A DNA stretch of 15,563 nucleotides from Euryarchaeota archaeon UBA258. Lineage in GTDB: Archaea > Thermoplasmatota > Poseidoniia > Poseidoniales > Poseidoniaceae. Below, one piece after another: positions 1-7,827 of this stretch. The translations under genes and the position numbers were made by a program. The DNA lies in assembly GCA_002502605.1 (NCBI GenBank), contig DAPR01000061.1, positions 2,225 through 17,787 of the forward strand. The letters are read 5' to 3'. Positions within the stretch are counted from its first letter, which is position 1. Each line of letters begins with the position of its first letter. The notes beneath the pieces were generated by a model. The model had not been told where the DNA came from. It was given only the letters and a program-made list of their open reading frames with translations, and did not search any database.

Positions 1-486
1 CTTTCAGCCTACAAAACGCTCGATACCATGATCGACAAAATGAACGGTCAGTTGGATCTTGGCCACCGCCTCCGTGGAGTGGATGTGCGCACCGTTGCTT
101 CCAGCGTGGTTCGTTCCCACTTCCTACCAGATTTACGGGGGAACATGAACGCATACGCACGGCAAAAGGTTCGGTGCCTAAAGTGCGCCCATTCGTATCG
201 AAGAATGCCGATTGCTGGCAGTTGCATCCAACCGAAGAAAGCCTCCGGCCAAGGATTGGCGAGGGTCGGCGTGGCAAAGTCTGAGGGCGGTTTGTGTGGA
301 GGAAACCTAGCATTGACGGTGTCCGAAGGTGCCGTTCGAAAATACATCAAGGTGACAAAGCACGTTATGGCGACCTATGGCGTGGACAATTACACCAAAC
401 AAAATGTGGAATGGCTCGCTGATAGCGTTGATTCATTGTTCAACAACGATCGGGCAAAACAACTCTCGCTGAGTGACTTTTTGTGA
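1..486 (+). CDS. polC: DNA polymerase D large subunit (DP2), C-terminal part, 5' truncated
   Basis: This is the C-terminal end (161 residues) of the catalytic subunit of archaeal replicative family-D DNA polymerase. The frame is open from base 1, so the gene starts outside the window. The part shown carries the C-terminal zinc finger: CxxC at partial residues 59 and 62, the RRMPIAGSC segment with the third Cys at 75, and the last Cys at 99 in LCGGNLALTV, followed by the KYI...YGV...Y region typical of the DP2 tail. The family normally has about two residues between the third and fourth cysteine; here there are 23. The last residues, QLSLSDFL, fit a PCNA-interacting (PIP) motif at the extreme C-terminus, as known for PolD. 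The stop codon TGA (484-486) directly abuts the stop of convergent pckA. Identification is strong; the effect of the zinc-finger insertion is unknown. Confidence 0.93.
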   Translation, partial: LSAYKTLDTMIDKMNGQLDLGHRLRGVDVRTVASSVVRSHFLPDLRGNMNAYARQKVRCLKCAHSYRRMPIAGSCIQPKKASGQGLARVGVAKSEGGLCGGNLALTVSEGAVRKYIKVTKHVMATYGVDNYTKQNVEWLADSVDSLFNNDRAKQLSLSDFL

Positions 487-2085
487 TCACGCATTTGGCG
501 TAGGCGCTGAACTGTTGACCGCTTCTGATACACCTTGTGCGTAGCGAGCGAAGTTGTCGTTGAACATGCTGGCCAATTTATCGGCTGTTGAATCGTATTC
601 CGATTTGTCAACCCAGGTGCTTCTCGGCTGGAGAACCTCGGAAGGAACATTCGGGCATTCCACAGGAACTTCAAATCCAAACCGGTCGTCCTTGACAAAC
701 TCGACTCCATCGAGATCGCCGTCAAGAGCGGCGTTGAGCATGGCTCGAGTGTGGCGGATTTTCATGCGGCTTCCAACACCGTAAGCGCCACCAGACCATC
801 CCGTGTTGATGAGCCAAGCAGTAGCGCCATGTTCTGCCATTTTTGCGGAAAGCAAGTCTGCGTAAACACCGGGGTGCATTGGCATAAATGGTTCACCAAA
901 GCACGCAGAGAATGTTGCTTGTGGCTCTTTCACTCCGATTTCTGTTCCTGCGACCTTTGCAGTGTAGCCGGAAATGAAGTGGTAAGCTGCTTGGTCTGGG
1001 GTGAGACGAGAAATTGGTGGAAGAACACCAAACGCATCACAGGTCAGGAAAATCACATTTTGTGGGTGACCGCCTTTGGAATCCGGTGTGCGGTTATCGA
1101 TGAATTCGATGGGGTAAGAGCCCCGCGTGTTCTGAGTCTTGCTGGTGTCGGTAAAGTCAGGAACTCCGTTTTCGTCCATGACGATGTTTTCAAGCACGGT
1201 GCCGAACTTACGGGTGGTGCCAAAGATGGCAGGTTCGTCTTCTTCTGATAGATCGATGAGTTTGGCGTAACATCCGCCTTCGAAGTTGAAGACACCATTC
1301 GAACCCCATCCATGCTCATCATCGCCAATGAGGGCGCGCTTGGGATCTGCGGAGAGGGTTGTTTTTCCAGTGCCCGATAGGCCGAAGAAAATCGCTGTGT
1401 TTTCCCCGTTGGTGTTGGCAGAGCAGTGCATTGGGAGGATGCCTTTCTTTGGCAAAATCAGGTTCATCACCGAGAAAATCGACTTCTTGATTTCTCCAGC
1501 GTACCGTGTGCCGCCGATGATGACTTCCTTCGCTGCATAGTTGACGATGACGAAGCAGTGGGAATTGAGGCCGTCTTCAGGACTTGCCTCAAAGTGAGGT
1601 GCGTGGAGGACGGTGAACTCCGGGTTATGGTGCTCAAGTTGTTCAGCGCTTGGACGGATGAACATGTTTCGAGCAAAGGCGTTGTGCCATGCGTTTTGGT
1701 TGACGACTCGGATTGGCAGGGCTTCGCTGAAATCTGCGCCGCAGTAGAGGTCTTGAACGAAGAGGCTTGGTTGGGCTGAGAGGTGCTCGACCACCTTGGC
1801 TCGCATGCGAACAAAGGTATCAAGGTCTGTTGAAACGTTGACGTCGCCCCAGTTGATGTCTTCGGATGTGGACGCTTCATCGACGATGAATTTGTCGTTT
1901 GGTGAGCGGCCAGTGCGTTCTCCGGTCTCAGTCACAAGGGCCTTGTGAGCGCTGTAGGTTCCTTCGCCTCGAGCGACAGAAAGTTCGATCAGGCTCGGTG
2001 CGTCTTGGTTCCAGTAGACATCCCCAGAGGGGGTGATTCCATACGAAGAGAGGTCCCCTGTAGGAGTCCCGTGGGCTTCGGCCAT
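487..2085 (-). CDS. pckA: Phosphoenolpyruvate carboxykinase (ATP type)
   Basis: This 532-residue cytosolic enzyme interconverts oxaloacetate + ATP and phosphoenolpyruvate + CO2 + ADP, and is normally the entry step of gluconeogenesis. Visible signatures of the ATP family are the substrate segment RTGRSPNDKF (57-66), the GGTRYAGEIKKS metal/substrate segment (191-202), the P-loop GLSGTGKTT (235-243), the kinase-2 segment IGDDEHGW (253-260), and NTRGSYPIEFI further on. Length is normal for the family, and no key residue is missing by eye. The ATG at 2083-2085 lies 190 bp from the divergent membrane-protein gene and has no clear Shine-Dalgarno, suggesting a very short leader. Many archaea use the GTP-dependent enzyme, so this bacterial-like ATP form may be an old transfer (inference). 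It is convergent with polC with zero intergenic bases. Confidence 0.97.
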   Translation of the reverse strand: MAEAHGTPTGDLSSYGITPSGDVYWNQDAPSLIELSVARGEGTYSAHKALVTETGERTGRSPNDKFIVDEASTSEDINWGDVNVSTDLDTFVRMRAKVVEHLSAQPSLFVQDLYCGADFSEALPIRVVNQNAWHNAFARNMFIRPSAEQLEHHNPEFTVLHAPHFEASPEDGLNSHCFVIVNYAAKEVIIGGTRYAGEIKKSIFSVMNLILPKKGILPMHCSANTNGENTAIFFGLSGTGKTTLSADPKRALIGDDEHGWGSNGVFNFEGGCYAKLIDLSEEDEPAIFGTTRKFGTVLENIVMDENGVPDFTDTSKTQNTRGSYPIEFIDNRTPDSKGGHPQNVIFLTCDAFGVLPPISRLTPDQAAYHFISGYTAKVAGTEIGVKEPQATFSACFGEPFMPMHPGVYADLLSAKMAEHGATAWLINTGWSGGAYGVGSRMKIRHTRAMLNAALDGDLDGVEFVKDDRFGFEVPVECPNVPSEVLQPRSTWVDKSEYDSTADKLASMFNDNFARYAQGVSEAVNSSAPTPNA

Positions 2086-2139
2086 GGCGCTGGGTTAAAC
2101 AGGCCCTCTTTGTCCCTTTTGGCTAAGAGTTCTGTGAAG

Positions 2140-2155
2140 CCCCTGCAATCAGGGG
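2140..2155. promoter_or_regulatory. Perfect inverted repeat upstream of pckA, possible operator
   Basis: CCCCTG-CAAT-CAGGGG is a perfect 6-bp inverted repeat with a 4-bp spacer. It sits 55-70 bp before the pckA ATG in the pckA / membrane-protein divergent spacer. The position suits a dimeric regulator upstream of the pckA core promoter; the weak TATA-like CTCTTAG on the minus strand near 2120-2126 would lie between it and the gene. It could also form a small RNA hairpin if transcribed. The rest of the 2086-2275 spacer shows no gene and no strong TATA box for the rightward gene. Function is inferred from position only. Confidence 0.35.
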
Positions 2156-2275
2156 TGATGAAGTGTGGCGGCGCACTTCGATTTGGCTCTCGGACACGAG
2201 AATTTCTGGTGGAATTGGCGGCCAGCCTCACCGGTGGCGAGAAAGCATTCAAGGGGGCGCAGAGAAGCACGGGGC

Positions 2276-5200
2276 ATGGCTGATGCCCCTGAGGACGGGG
2301 AACCCCCGGTTCCCCCGCGCGACGATGTGTTGCGCAAACGGGAGTTTCAGAAGGCAAAGGGCATTGATTTGTCTTCTTTTATGGTCGAACAAGAGGAGGA
2401 AGTCGCTCAACCTGCGCCTGAGATCAGGCGAGAGGAAGTCGATGAAGCGGTTGGTGAGATCGCTTCGATGTTCAGCACCGGTCAAGAAAGCGAACGTGGG
2501 CCAGGTGCGGTTCTGCGCGATGGAACGGTCGCCAATGCACCAGAATTGGACAGTGTTGAAGACCTCGCCGTCCATGGAGAGCGAAGGCTAAGTCTCGGTC
2601 TTTTGGTCGCCATGGTAACAGTATGGTCTGCCATTGGCGCCGTGGTTGGAACAGTGCTCCCCCCAGTTCCAAGCGGACTTGGACTGATGTCAATGGGCTT
2701 GCTTGGCCTGTATTTGGGAGAGCGTTGGATCCCTCGACCCAGCATGCGGTTGTTAGGCGTAACTTGGGTCATCATTTCGATGAAATTATTCTACGGACTT
2801 GCGCTGGATGCATGGCATTGGGGTTGGTTTGATGCCTCGCCCCTTGGAGCGAGCGAAACGCTCGGTGTAGCCCTCTTAGCAGTCATTTCAGGAAACATAT
2901 TGATCGCTCAACGGCATAATGAAGACGCTATTGCTGCTCAAGCAACTCTGGTTCTTTTGGTCGTTGGAAGCGCCGCTGGCGCACTCTACGGGCAGTGGGG
3001 TGTTGCGGTCATGATCGGCCTTGGTACTCTCTTGATGCACGGGCTTGCCTTCATGCGAACATCGGGCAACCTTGCGAGTCTAGGGATTGCTTCTTCCTAT
3101 CTATGGGTCGGCGTCCACGCATTGTCTGATCATTGGAATTTCTTCGGAGTCAACCTCGTTCCGTTCGAAGACGATTTGCTTCTCTTCCTTTTGATGGCAG
3201 GTGTGACGGCCACCAACGCCGTTGTTGCCGCTTCATTCGTTCGTGCTGAAAATTGGTTCTCAAGTGCGCTTGAAGCGCTCGGACTCGGGAAGCCCGCGTT
3301 GTGGAGCGTTTCGGTCGGCCTTGGTATGATTGGAGCCCTCTTCGCCATTGCCGCCCATCGCCTGGAGACAGGTTATGCCTTGGCCCAGTTGCTGCTGTTG
3401 GTTTCGGCGTTCAGTGCCTCGTACCTCGTTGTGCGCGGCGTACACATCAAACAGTTAGCGCCGTTTGTCCTCTACCCTGCCCCAGTGATGCTGGTCGGCC
3501 TTTCCTTGCTTGAATCTGGAGCTTTTGATACAGCCTTTTTGGGAAGTCTAAGCCCGTATAGCCTCTATGCAGCCATCACCGCCACCTGTACCGCTGCAGC
3601 TTTGTTACAGAATCAAACTTCAGTTTCTGACCACGTGCTGTGGATGGGGGGCGGGGTGATTGTGATCCTGCTTACCCTACTGATTCCTGCGGGAGAAGTG
3701 GATGGCAATGGAAGGTTGTTGCTCGTCTCGCAAGCGGTTGTTTGGATTGGCCTCTCATGGCTTGCAGTGCAACGGGACTCACCGTCAATTGCCGGTACTG
3801 CTGTGCTGGCGCCATGGATTTGGTTGATGTTGTTTGCAACCGATGCTGAATCCCGAATTGTCTCAATGGACCTCATTCCCATCGTCCTCAATGAAGTGGA
3901 CCTTGCGCTGTGGATGAGCGTGCTGGTTGTCCAACAAATAAGCGTGAATGTCCATCAAGGAGAGACGGGATTGAACCTCGCTGCCCGTCTTGCAGGTGCC
4001 TCAGAAATTGGAGCTCGGTTCAGAGACTCTGGATTCGCCAAATTATGGAATTTGAGTTTCGTTCTTTCTGTTTTCGTGGTGTGGGCCGTTGCGCGCCCTG
4101 GCAGTTTGCCAATGCCTGGCATGTTGGGTGTGATGGGCATACTGCTCTTTGGTCACGCCCTCATGGTTTGGCGCGGAAGGCACATGGGTAAGCCACGAAG
4201 TTTGATGACGGTGTGGGGTGTTTTCGCGCTGATTCTGGTTTGGCAGTACGGGCAATCTGCATTCTGGGCCATGATCCTCGTTGCTTCATGTGGATTGATG
4301 CTTCTGGCGACCGACCGACGAAAGAAGGAAGGTGCGAGTTTGGCGGATCTCGAAATCGCTGAAGCATTACCTGGCCGCCTGCTCACCCTGATGCTTGGTT
4401 TCTTGAGTGCTTTTTACATCGTCATCAGTCTTGAGCCCGTGACCAATATTGAATTAACTGGGGCTGAGTCCATGCTCTCACCTGAAGCAAATCTAGTCGT
4501 GTTGAGTTGTGTTGGGCTCGTTGCATTGGTGCTGTACTTGAACCGGGCTGCAACCCTCGAAAAATTGTTACCTCCTGCCTTTGCAGCACTCGGCCTGATC
4601 GTTACAATGGGACTGGCGGGGACCGTGCTCAATCTTTCCGTGGTCATTCTAGCTGCAATCCTCGCCTTTGTCGGATCTGGTGTGTACTTGGCGATTCAAG
4701 GAGAATTCCGAGCCGGTTTGCGCGCCCTTGCAAAGCGGGACAATCGACTGGCTCGAATCCAAGAAAAGAGGGAGCGGATGGAAGCGTTCATCGCAACCTC
4801 GTCCACCGTGGAACAAGGCGAAATTGTTGAACTGGCCGCAGAATCCATCCCAGACTTGGAAGATTCCGAGCAGGAAGATACGCGGACGACGCTGCGGTTG
4901 ATTGACACCGAATTGCTTGACCTCGCAGAAAAGCAACGAAAGCGTTCCAAAAACTGGAGCACATCTGCGCGTCACGATTTGGAAATCGGCGACATTCATC
5001 ATCAGCCAGTCATCACGCTGATGTTCTTAGTGACGACAATCTTGGCAACCACCGTCATCTCGTTCATGACCGGCGCTACGTTGCTTGCGCTCGGATTCGG
5101 AGTCATGCTATCGTTGATGTTTGTCGGAGCCGCCCGATTGAGAGCAAATGAAATTGGTTTACGGCTCCCTGACATCATGGGCATCGAAGCTCCGATCGCA

Positions 5201-6187
5201 GTGGGAATGGCTGGACTTGTGTTGATCCATGTCGCTGGTAGGGCCTCAAATTCTGTGGTTGAATTGGACAGCACGGCCCACCTTCTCGTCCTTCTCATCG
5301 GTTTGCTCATGCTCTCTGGTTTGGGCCTTATCGGCCGCAATGATTTGGGCCTACGACTCCCCAACGCATTGGAAGGAGTTGTCTTCTTGGCCCTGATGGA
5401 CCGAGTGGTGTGCCTCTTGATTGGAGGTGAAGTCCCGATTCCTTTCGCTACAGACCCGTTCGCTTCGCTCGGCGCGGGGTGGACCGTGCCTCTTGTTGGA
5501 GTCGAGACCATTTTGATTGGAGCTGTGCTCGGTTTCGATTGGGTTGAAGGGAAGCGAATCGACAAAAACATGGCGGATCATCGAGGGGCTTCTGGACGGG
5601 CTGCTTGGGTGCTTGCGGTGAGCGTGCTTTCGTTTGGCCTGGCTGGTTTGCTGGCCTTAGCCTGCACCGCGAGACGGAGTGTGTGGTGGCAGCAACCTGC
5701 ACCAGCACTTGTAGCATGGGTTGGTTTACCGGTTGTCGGCCAGGGAATCATGGCATGGTTGCCTTCCCTGCTTGGCGTTGACCCGTTGCCAATGTACCTA
5801 GTGACGTCTGTAATGGCGTTCATCACCATTGGATTCATTGCTTGGGCCGTCATCAATCGAGTCGGGTTATGGTTGCCCTCCGGGCTATGGGCTCTGCATC
5901 TCTTGCTGTTCGTGGCTTGCTTTGGATTCCCAAGTTTGGTCTACGCCGTTGTGTTCATCCTCATCGCATCGACCGTTTCGTGGGTGAGCGGCATTCTGAC
6001 CCTGCGAAAGGGTTGGCGCATTGTGGGGGCGCTTGATTTGGTGCTGGGATGGATTGTCGCAGCCATCGTGCTGATTGGTGGCTCCTCGGTTGGCGGTCTA
6101 CTGGCCATCCTGCTCGCCTCCGCTGCATTGTTGGGTGTCGTTACCTGGCTCACTCAAACCTTTGAAGGCGAGATGGCAAACGAGTGA
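2276..6187 (+). CDS. Giant polytopic membrane protein of unknown function (about 35 TM helices)
   Basis: I do not recognise this 1,303-residue protein. The first ~103 residues are hydrophilic and acidic (MADAPEDGEPP...), presumably cytosolic. Then come about 24 hydrophobic segments to residue ~808, a charged, partly helical linker (~810-910, rich in Arg, Glu, Gln, with KRDNRLARIQEKRERME and an acidic DLEDSEQED stretch), then about 12-13 more segments to the C-terminus. The second half contains a recurring GLxLP motif: GLRLP at 961 and 1025 and GLWLP at 1197, each near the start of a hydrophobic segment, which suggests internal duplication. No catalytic or transporter motif is evident. The ATG at 2276 is preferred over an in-frame GTG at 2165 because the extra 37 residues are Arg-, His- and Trp-rich and unlike the acidic start; an AAGGGGG stretch lies about 20 bases upstream of the ATG. 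It is convergent with the GlmM homologue, 5 bp apart. Confidence 0.85.
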   Translation: MADAPEDGEPPVPPRDDVLRKREFQKAKGIDLSSFMVEQEEEVAQPAPEIRREEVDEAVGEIASMFSTGQESERGPGAVLRDGTVANAPELDSVEDLAVHGERRLSLGLLVAMVTVWSAIGAVVGTVLPPVPSGLGLMSMGLLGLYLGERWIPRPSMRLLGVTWVIISMKLFYGLALDAWHWGWFDASPLGASETLGVALLAVISGNILIAQRHNEDAIAAQATLVLLVVGSAAGALYGQWGVAVMIGLGTLLMHGLAFMRTSGNLASLGIASSYLWVGVHALSDHWNFFGVNLVPFEDDLLLFLLMAGVTATNAVVAASFVRAENWFSSALEALGLGKPALWSVSVGLGMIGALFAIAAHRLETGYALAQLLLLVSAFSASYLVVRGVHIKQLAPFVLYPAPVMLVGLSLLESGAFDTAFLGSLSPYSLYAAITATCTAAALLQNQTSVSDHVLWMGGGVIVILLTLLIPAGEVDGNGRLLLVSQAVVWIGLSWLAVQRDSPSIAGTAVLAPWIWLMLFATDAESRIVSMDLIPIVLNEVDLALWMSVLVVQQISVNVHQGETGLNLAARLAGASEIGARFRDSGFAKLWNLSFVLSVFVVWAVARPGSLPMPGMLGVMGILLFGHALMVWRGRHMGKPRSLMTVWGVFALILVWQYGQSAFWAMILVASCGLMLLATDRRKKEGASLADLEIAEALPGRLLTLMLGFLSAFYIVISLEPVTNIELTGAESMLSPEANLVVLSCVGLVALVLYLNRAATLEKLLPPAFAALGLIVTMGLAGTVLNLSVVILAAILAFVGSGVYLAIQGEFRAGLRALAKRDNRLARIQEKRERMEAFIATSSTVEQGEIVELAAESIPDLEDSEQEDTRTTLRLIDTELLDLAEKQRKRSKNWSTSARHDLEIGDIHHQPVITLMFLVTTILATTVISFMTGATLLALGFGVMLSLMFVGAARLRANEIGLRLPDIMGIEAPIAVGMAGLVLIHVAGRASNSVVELDSTAHLLVLLIGLLMLSGLGLIGRNDLGLRLPNALEGVVFLALMDRVVCLLIGGEVPIPFATDPFASLGAGWTVPLVGVETILIGAVLGFDWVEGKRIDKNMADHRGASGRAAWVLAVSVLSFGLAGLLALACTARRSVWWQQPAPALVAWVGLPVVGQGIMAWLPSLLGVDPLPMYLVTSVMAFITIGFIAWAVINRVGLWLPSGLWALHLLLFVACFGFPSLVYAVVFILIASTVSWVSGILTLRKGWRIVGALDLVLGWIVAAIVLIGGSSVGGLLAILLASAALLGVVTWLTQTFEGEMANE

Positions 6188-6192
6188 ATCGA

Positions 6193-7821
6193 TCACGTTT
6201 GCATTGACATCGAAAGGTGATCTGTGAGGGACTTCATCAGGTGACCCATTCTGGATGAATCGATGGATGGTGAAAGCCTTAGTGACACACTAATCTTAGC
6301 CTGTGTACCGCTGTTGCGAACGCCCAAAGACGCTGGAAAGCCGTCAAGATTGAACGACATCAACATCAGATTAGCCTCGCCGTCCAATCCATGCCGGTCC
6401 CAGTCACTCACTTCGCCTCGTTGAGCAAAGAACGCTTTCGCCATCGTTTCGATTTCATCAGCGAGGGCGTTCGAACCCGTCCAAAGGCCTCTGTCCACAT
6501 CCTTCACAGATTGGCGGCTTTTCCAACCGCGAACCATGTGCTGGGTGGGGTCCTGAACTGAAAATGCCAACAAGGAAGCAACGAGGGTGGCCGCGCCATC
6601 ACCAACGAGAGCCCAAGTTTGCTCATGCAAAGGATGGGGTGTTGCCAACACGATGTGGCCTGAATCCTCAACACCGATGCAGCGAGGCAGATGTGGCGAT
6701 TGGACAAGGGTGGGAGAAAGGGCCTTGGAAAGCCAACGATCGCCAACTGCTGTTTCATGTATTCGCACATCTGTAGGGTGGCGGTGTGCAGTGGAGAGAA
6801 GCGAAAGGTCTGATTCAATGCTGGCGGCAAGGTCCCATGAATCGGGCGATGCGTGTGTGCCTGCGCTCAAAATCGCATCACCAATCGCATCTCCATCGAC
6901 GACCATGTATCCAGTTTCTGTTGCTCTGATGATGAGGCAGCGGTCTCCATCACCATCGAGAGCCGCTCCGACAAGTGTGCCTGCAGGCGCCGGCGCGAGG
7001 TTTCGCAACAGGTGATGCGGGGATGTTGTAGCCTCCTCGAATGTCCACGTTTGTGTGGGTGAAAATTCCCCGGCTCCACAGTTCAGGTTCAGCGCCTCTG
7101 CCTCTCCACTGACTTCGATGGTCGAGATGCCGCGTGCGGTGAACCACTGTGAAAGCCATGTGTGGGCGAAGCCGCGGGAACTGTCCAGAACAAACGGGTT
7201 GGCGAGGCCCGAGTCATCGAAACCAGCCGACCCTATGAGTGATTGAAACTGTTCATAGCGCTGAGCAAGCCAGGTTGAATGGGCGTCTTTGCTGTTTGAA
7301 TCAAGGGCATTGGGTTGTCGTAGTTCAGCGGCTTCGATATCGTCGATTTCTCGCTCTTCTGAGGCGAGGGCATCGGCAACTGAAGAAATGTGGTCTTCGT
7401 ATTTTGGAGATGTTTTGAACCCGTTTGAATCAAAAACTTTCAATCCCGAATCAGACACTGGATTGTGGCTCGCCGTGATCATGCAGCCAAGTCTCGCCCT
7501 ATGCGAGAGCAAAGCGCGGTGAAGACCGGGCGTAGCGCATAAGCCGTGATGAACGACGGTGCATCCCGTTAATCGTAAGCCCAAGGTGAGGGCGGCAGCA
7601 AGTTCGATGTTGTTGGGCCGGTCGTCCCATCCCACGACCACGGTGACACCTGTTCCAGATTGGGTGTCCATTGTTCGTCCTAAGGACTCACCAACCACCC
7701 GCATGAGGGATGGACAAATCACACGGTTTGTATGCAGCGCCTCGATGGCTTCGGATTCATCAGCCTTCGCCTCAACAACGCGCCCGCGAATTCCATCCGT
7801 CCCAAACAAGCGGCGAGCCAT
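6193..7821 (-). CDS. Phosphohexomutase, GlmM/ManB family (probable phosphoglucosamine mutase)
   Basis: A 542-residue alpha-D-phosphohexomutase that probably moves phosphate between C6 and C1 of a hexose or hexosamine phosphate. Seen in order: N-terminal LFGTDGIRG (5-13), the phosphoserine loop TASHNP with catalytic Ser118, the Mg-binding DGDGDR (289-294), the sugar-specificity loop VEDSGH (384-389), and the phosphate-binding loop RNSGTQAKISV (502-512). The protein is about 90 residues longer than a typical GlmM. The phosphate loop usually reads RPSGTEP; here Pro is Asn, Glu is Gln and the next Pro is Ala. The specificity loop has Asp where GlmM usually has Gln and PMM/PGM Met. A GGTGA ribosome-binding site overlaps the end of the upstream acetyltransferase gene, only 6 bp away, so the two are probably translationally coupled. 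That partner favours a glucosamine-phosphate substrate; phosphomannomutase or phosphoglucomutase activity remains possible. Confidence 0.88.
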   Translation of the reverse strand: MARRLFGTDGIRGRVVEAKADESEAIEALHTNRVICPSLMRVVGESLGRTMDTQSGTGVTVVVGWDDRPNNIELAAALTLGLRLTGCTVVHHGLCATPGLHRALLSHRARLGCMITASHNPVSDSGLKVFDSNGFKTSPKYEDHISSVADALASEEREIDDIEAAELRQPNALDSNSKDAHSTWLAQRYEQFQSLIGSAGFDDSGLANPFVLDSSRGFAHTWLSQWFTARGISTIEVSGEAEALNLNCGAGEFSPTQTWTFEEATTSPHHLLRNLAPAPAGTLVGAALDGDGDRCLIIRATETGYMVVDGDAIGDAILSAGTHASPDSWDLAASIESDLSLLSTAHRHPTDVRIHETAVGDRWLSKALSPTLVQSPHLPRCIGVEDSGHIVLATPHPLHEQTWALVGDGAATLVASLLAFSVQDPTQHMVRGWKSRQSVKDVDRGLWTGSNALADEIETMAKAFFAQRGEVSDWDRHGLDGEANLMLMSFNLDGFPASLGVRNSGTQAKISVSLRLSPSIDSSRMGHLMKSLTDHLSMSMQT

Positions 7822-7827
7822 TTTGTT

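Noticed and set aside
2229..2236. CACCGGTG palindrome near the giant gene start
   Set aside because: An 8-bp palindrome is expected by chance in a window of this size and has no positional logic beyond the spacer.
2165..2275. GTG-initiated 37-residue N-terminal extension of the giant membrane protein
   Set aside because: The extension is rich in Arg, His and Trp and unlike the acidic start that follows; it would also fill the divergent promoter region. The ATG at 2276 is simpler.
5002..5571. Open frame of 189 codons on the minus strand inside the giant membrane-protein gene
   Set aside because: It is the antisense shadow of hydrophobic codons, giving a Thr/Pro/Ser/Arg-rich product without structure.
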